Positions 62,481-64,000 of a stretch of DNA of 64,000 bases are shown piece by piece. Source of the DNA: Cliona cf. orientalis (taxonomy: Eukaryota; Porifera; Demospongiae; Clionaida; Clionaidae); contig OZ005699.1 in the NCBI GenBank assembly GCA_963930775.1, positions 4,857,501-4,921,500 of the forward strand, in the 5' to 3' direction. A program made the position numbers and the translations under genes. Each line of letters starts with the position of its first letter. Within the stretch, counting starts at the first letter, position 1. The notes under the pieces were generated by a model that saw only the letters and a list, made by a program, of their open reading frames with translations, was not told the origin of the DNA and made no database searches.

Positions 62481-62808
62481 GTACATGTCTAAATAACTCA
62501 AGATGAGCCTGAGCGAGCCCCCAGTACACGAGAGACGATTTTGTATTATAGTTGACACACCCCTACTAGTACTGTATGAAATATAATACATGAGAGCAGA
62601 GCTTTTGTTATAATTTTCATTTGATCTTAAAAATGCAAGGCCATACTCAGTTTGATCAGACATTTATGGTCAGACATCAGATAGAAAGGCTGGTAAGAAT
62701 TTTGAAATGTGCTGCACATGCAAATGCATGCCATGCAGCATCTTCAGCACAGCTGCAGCCATCATGTGGGTATTAGGCCCACTCTCAACAAGCCTCCAAA
62801 CCACTACC

Positions 62809-63884
62809 TACCGTATAGCGGGAAACTTTCAAGGGAGAAAACTTTCGCGAATTTCGCAAATTTTTGACCATCAGCGAAAGTTTTCTCTGCGAAATTTGGG
62901 GCGTGGCATACCTAAAGGGATGTGCCATACATCACGTGTCATATCGAGGTGGCTACGTAGCAGAGGATGTTGGACACTATCACGTGCGCACAACAAGTGG
63001 GCGTGTTGCCCCATATACAACACTTTACAAAATGTAAGTCATGATCTAAAGCCTTGAAGACAGTTTTAAACGTGAAAGCAAGTTGAAATCCATAAGAAAA
63101 GAAGATCCAGCGCCATAACCCGCCCGTCCACCCCTCATACTTCTTGCAAATCGAGAAAACTTGTTGCTCAGAATGGCAACAACAAAAACAGTACTTGTCG
63201 ATCGCAGTCGGCTTCTTTCGATGTTACAACATTAGATCTACACAATTCATCTCTTTTCCAGCTTTAGATTTGGCCATAGTTCACAATTGCAAACATTTTA
63301 GCTACCAGCTACACTCGCAAATGGCATTCTTTTGAACGCGTGGCAGCATAAATTGCATACCAAGGTCATGTGACTATAGCATAAATCCGCATCATGTCCA
63401 ACCTCCTCTGGCTACGTAGCTACGCGGCTAGCTAAGCTAGGTGTCAGCCATCGATCTCAATGTCCCTGTTGAAGTACTTTCAGCCGAGCTCCATGCTACC
63501 AAAGCTGATGGTCGTCTATCTATATACCATTATTCCGTCTTCCAGTATTGCTGCTGCCAACAAAGAGGTGAAACAAGCTGACAAGCCTGACGAAGCGTGG
63601 AGCGTATGAACACTTGACTCCGGTAGACGCCACGTACGATGGTCTCTACAGTGTAGGTGCTCATCAGGCAGACTATTAAGATCTCATTTATAATAGTACT
63701 TGCTTGCTTCGAAACTTTCAGCTGATGATTGTGGGTGTGGCCATAGGTGGTCTGCCTGTGCGCATGCTCAGTCTATAGTCACACCCATGCAGGATCATAG
63801 GTCCACGAAAGTTTTCTCTGCGAAATCTTATATTTTACCGATTAGCGAAAGTTTTCTCCCTCGAAAGTTTCCCACTATACGGTA
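62809..63884. mobile_element. Long MITE with TACCGTATAGCGGGAAACTT ends
   Basis: TACCGTATAGCGGGAAACTT at the left faces AAGTTTCCCACTATACGGTA at the right. GCGAAAGTTTTCTC blocks extend the inverted repeat. 1,076 bp with no recognised coding region. Partial relatives lie at about 2070 and 14200-14319. Confidence 0.75.
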
Positions 63885-64000
63885 CTTAGCTAAAATTAGC
63901 CACTTTGGATGCTGCCTAACCTAGTAAAATAGGATGGGGTCAGACTAACCTTATAGCACTATCCACGTACAGCTTGAACAGATAGGATATCAGACCAACA

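Noticed and set aside
62481-64000. Searched for the next BARD1 BRCT exon (THVVV-like) after 62480
   Set aside because: No segment with suitable splice sites and similarity was found. The region is mostly one MITE.
1-64000. tRNA and rRNA genes
   Set aside because: No cloverleaf with A and B boxes or rRNA signature was noticed by eye. A covariance-model scan was not possible.

Overview
This window looks like nuclear DNA of an invertebrate animal. Exons are short (24 to 518 bp) and bounded by GT/AG sites. Introns run from about 50 bp to 8 kb. Non-coding DNA is AT-rich and packed with short inverted-repeat transposons, decayed DNA transposases and one LTR retrotransposon of the BEL/Pao type. The two recognisable conserved genes, VPS50 and BARD1, are animal orthologues. 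The mix of repeats suggests a sponge-like genome, but that is only an impression; nothing here fixes the species.

Layout. (1) 1-6416, plus strand: the 3' end of VPS50 (syndetin), with four confident terminal exons (3214-3254, 3316-3396, 4449-4547, 4599-4689), a fifth with the stop (6312-6416) and one doubtful upstream exon (414-473). Its introns hold several short inverted-repeat elements, some nested. (2) 6417-14689: about 8 kb between genes with no gene recognised. It is mostly copies of one repeat family whose ends read GTGACCGGATTTGG, including a 3.1-kb composite element at 9400-12497. (3) 14690 to beyond the window, plus strand: a BARD1 orthologue spread over at least 48 kb. Visible in order are a complete RING finger (exons at 14690, 18772, 21336), a linker that includes a cysteine-rich and PHD-like segment (25642-27271), ankyrin repeats (35861, 39120, 44715, 51736) and the start of the first BRCT domain (54182, 62417). 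The rest of the BRCT repeats must lie past 64000. Most splice positions and phases agree with those I recall for human BARD1, and three exons have the same length (57, 81 and 173 bp).

(4) Nested in the BARD1 intron at 44888-51735, on the minus strand, is an intronless 570-residue gene (46058-47770). It encodes a tail-anchored membrane protein with a long disordered cytoplasmic region carrying repeated YEN, YEEM and LPPR motifs, so it may be a phosphotyrosine adaptor. I know no named homologue. (5) The intron that splits the first BRCT domain (54260-62416) carries a decayed BEL/Pao retrotransposon (54310-60583, minus strand) with two LTRs, a primer-binding site and a perfect 5-bp target duplication.

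Mobile elements explain nearly all the other structure: a pogo/Tigger-like transposase relic (22855-23815), a Tc1/mariner-like transposase broken into two opposed halves (49210-50223), Mutator-like MITEs with 9-10 bp duplications, a pair of TTAA-flanked elements, several pogo-type CAGT...ACTG elements, and a dozen otherwise unrelated MITEs that share TACCGTA/TACGGTA ends. In BARD1 an inverted repeat pair (22101-22431 and 27407-27690) brackets exactly the linker exons, which could favour circular RNA or exon skipping.
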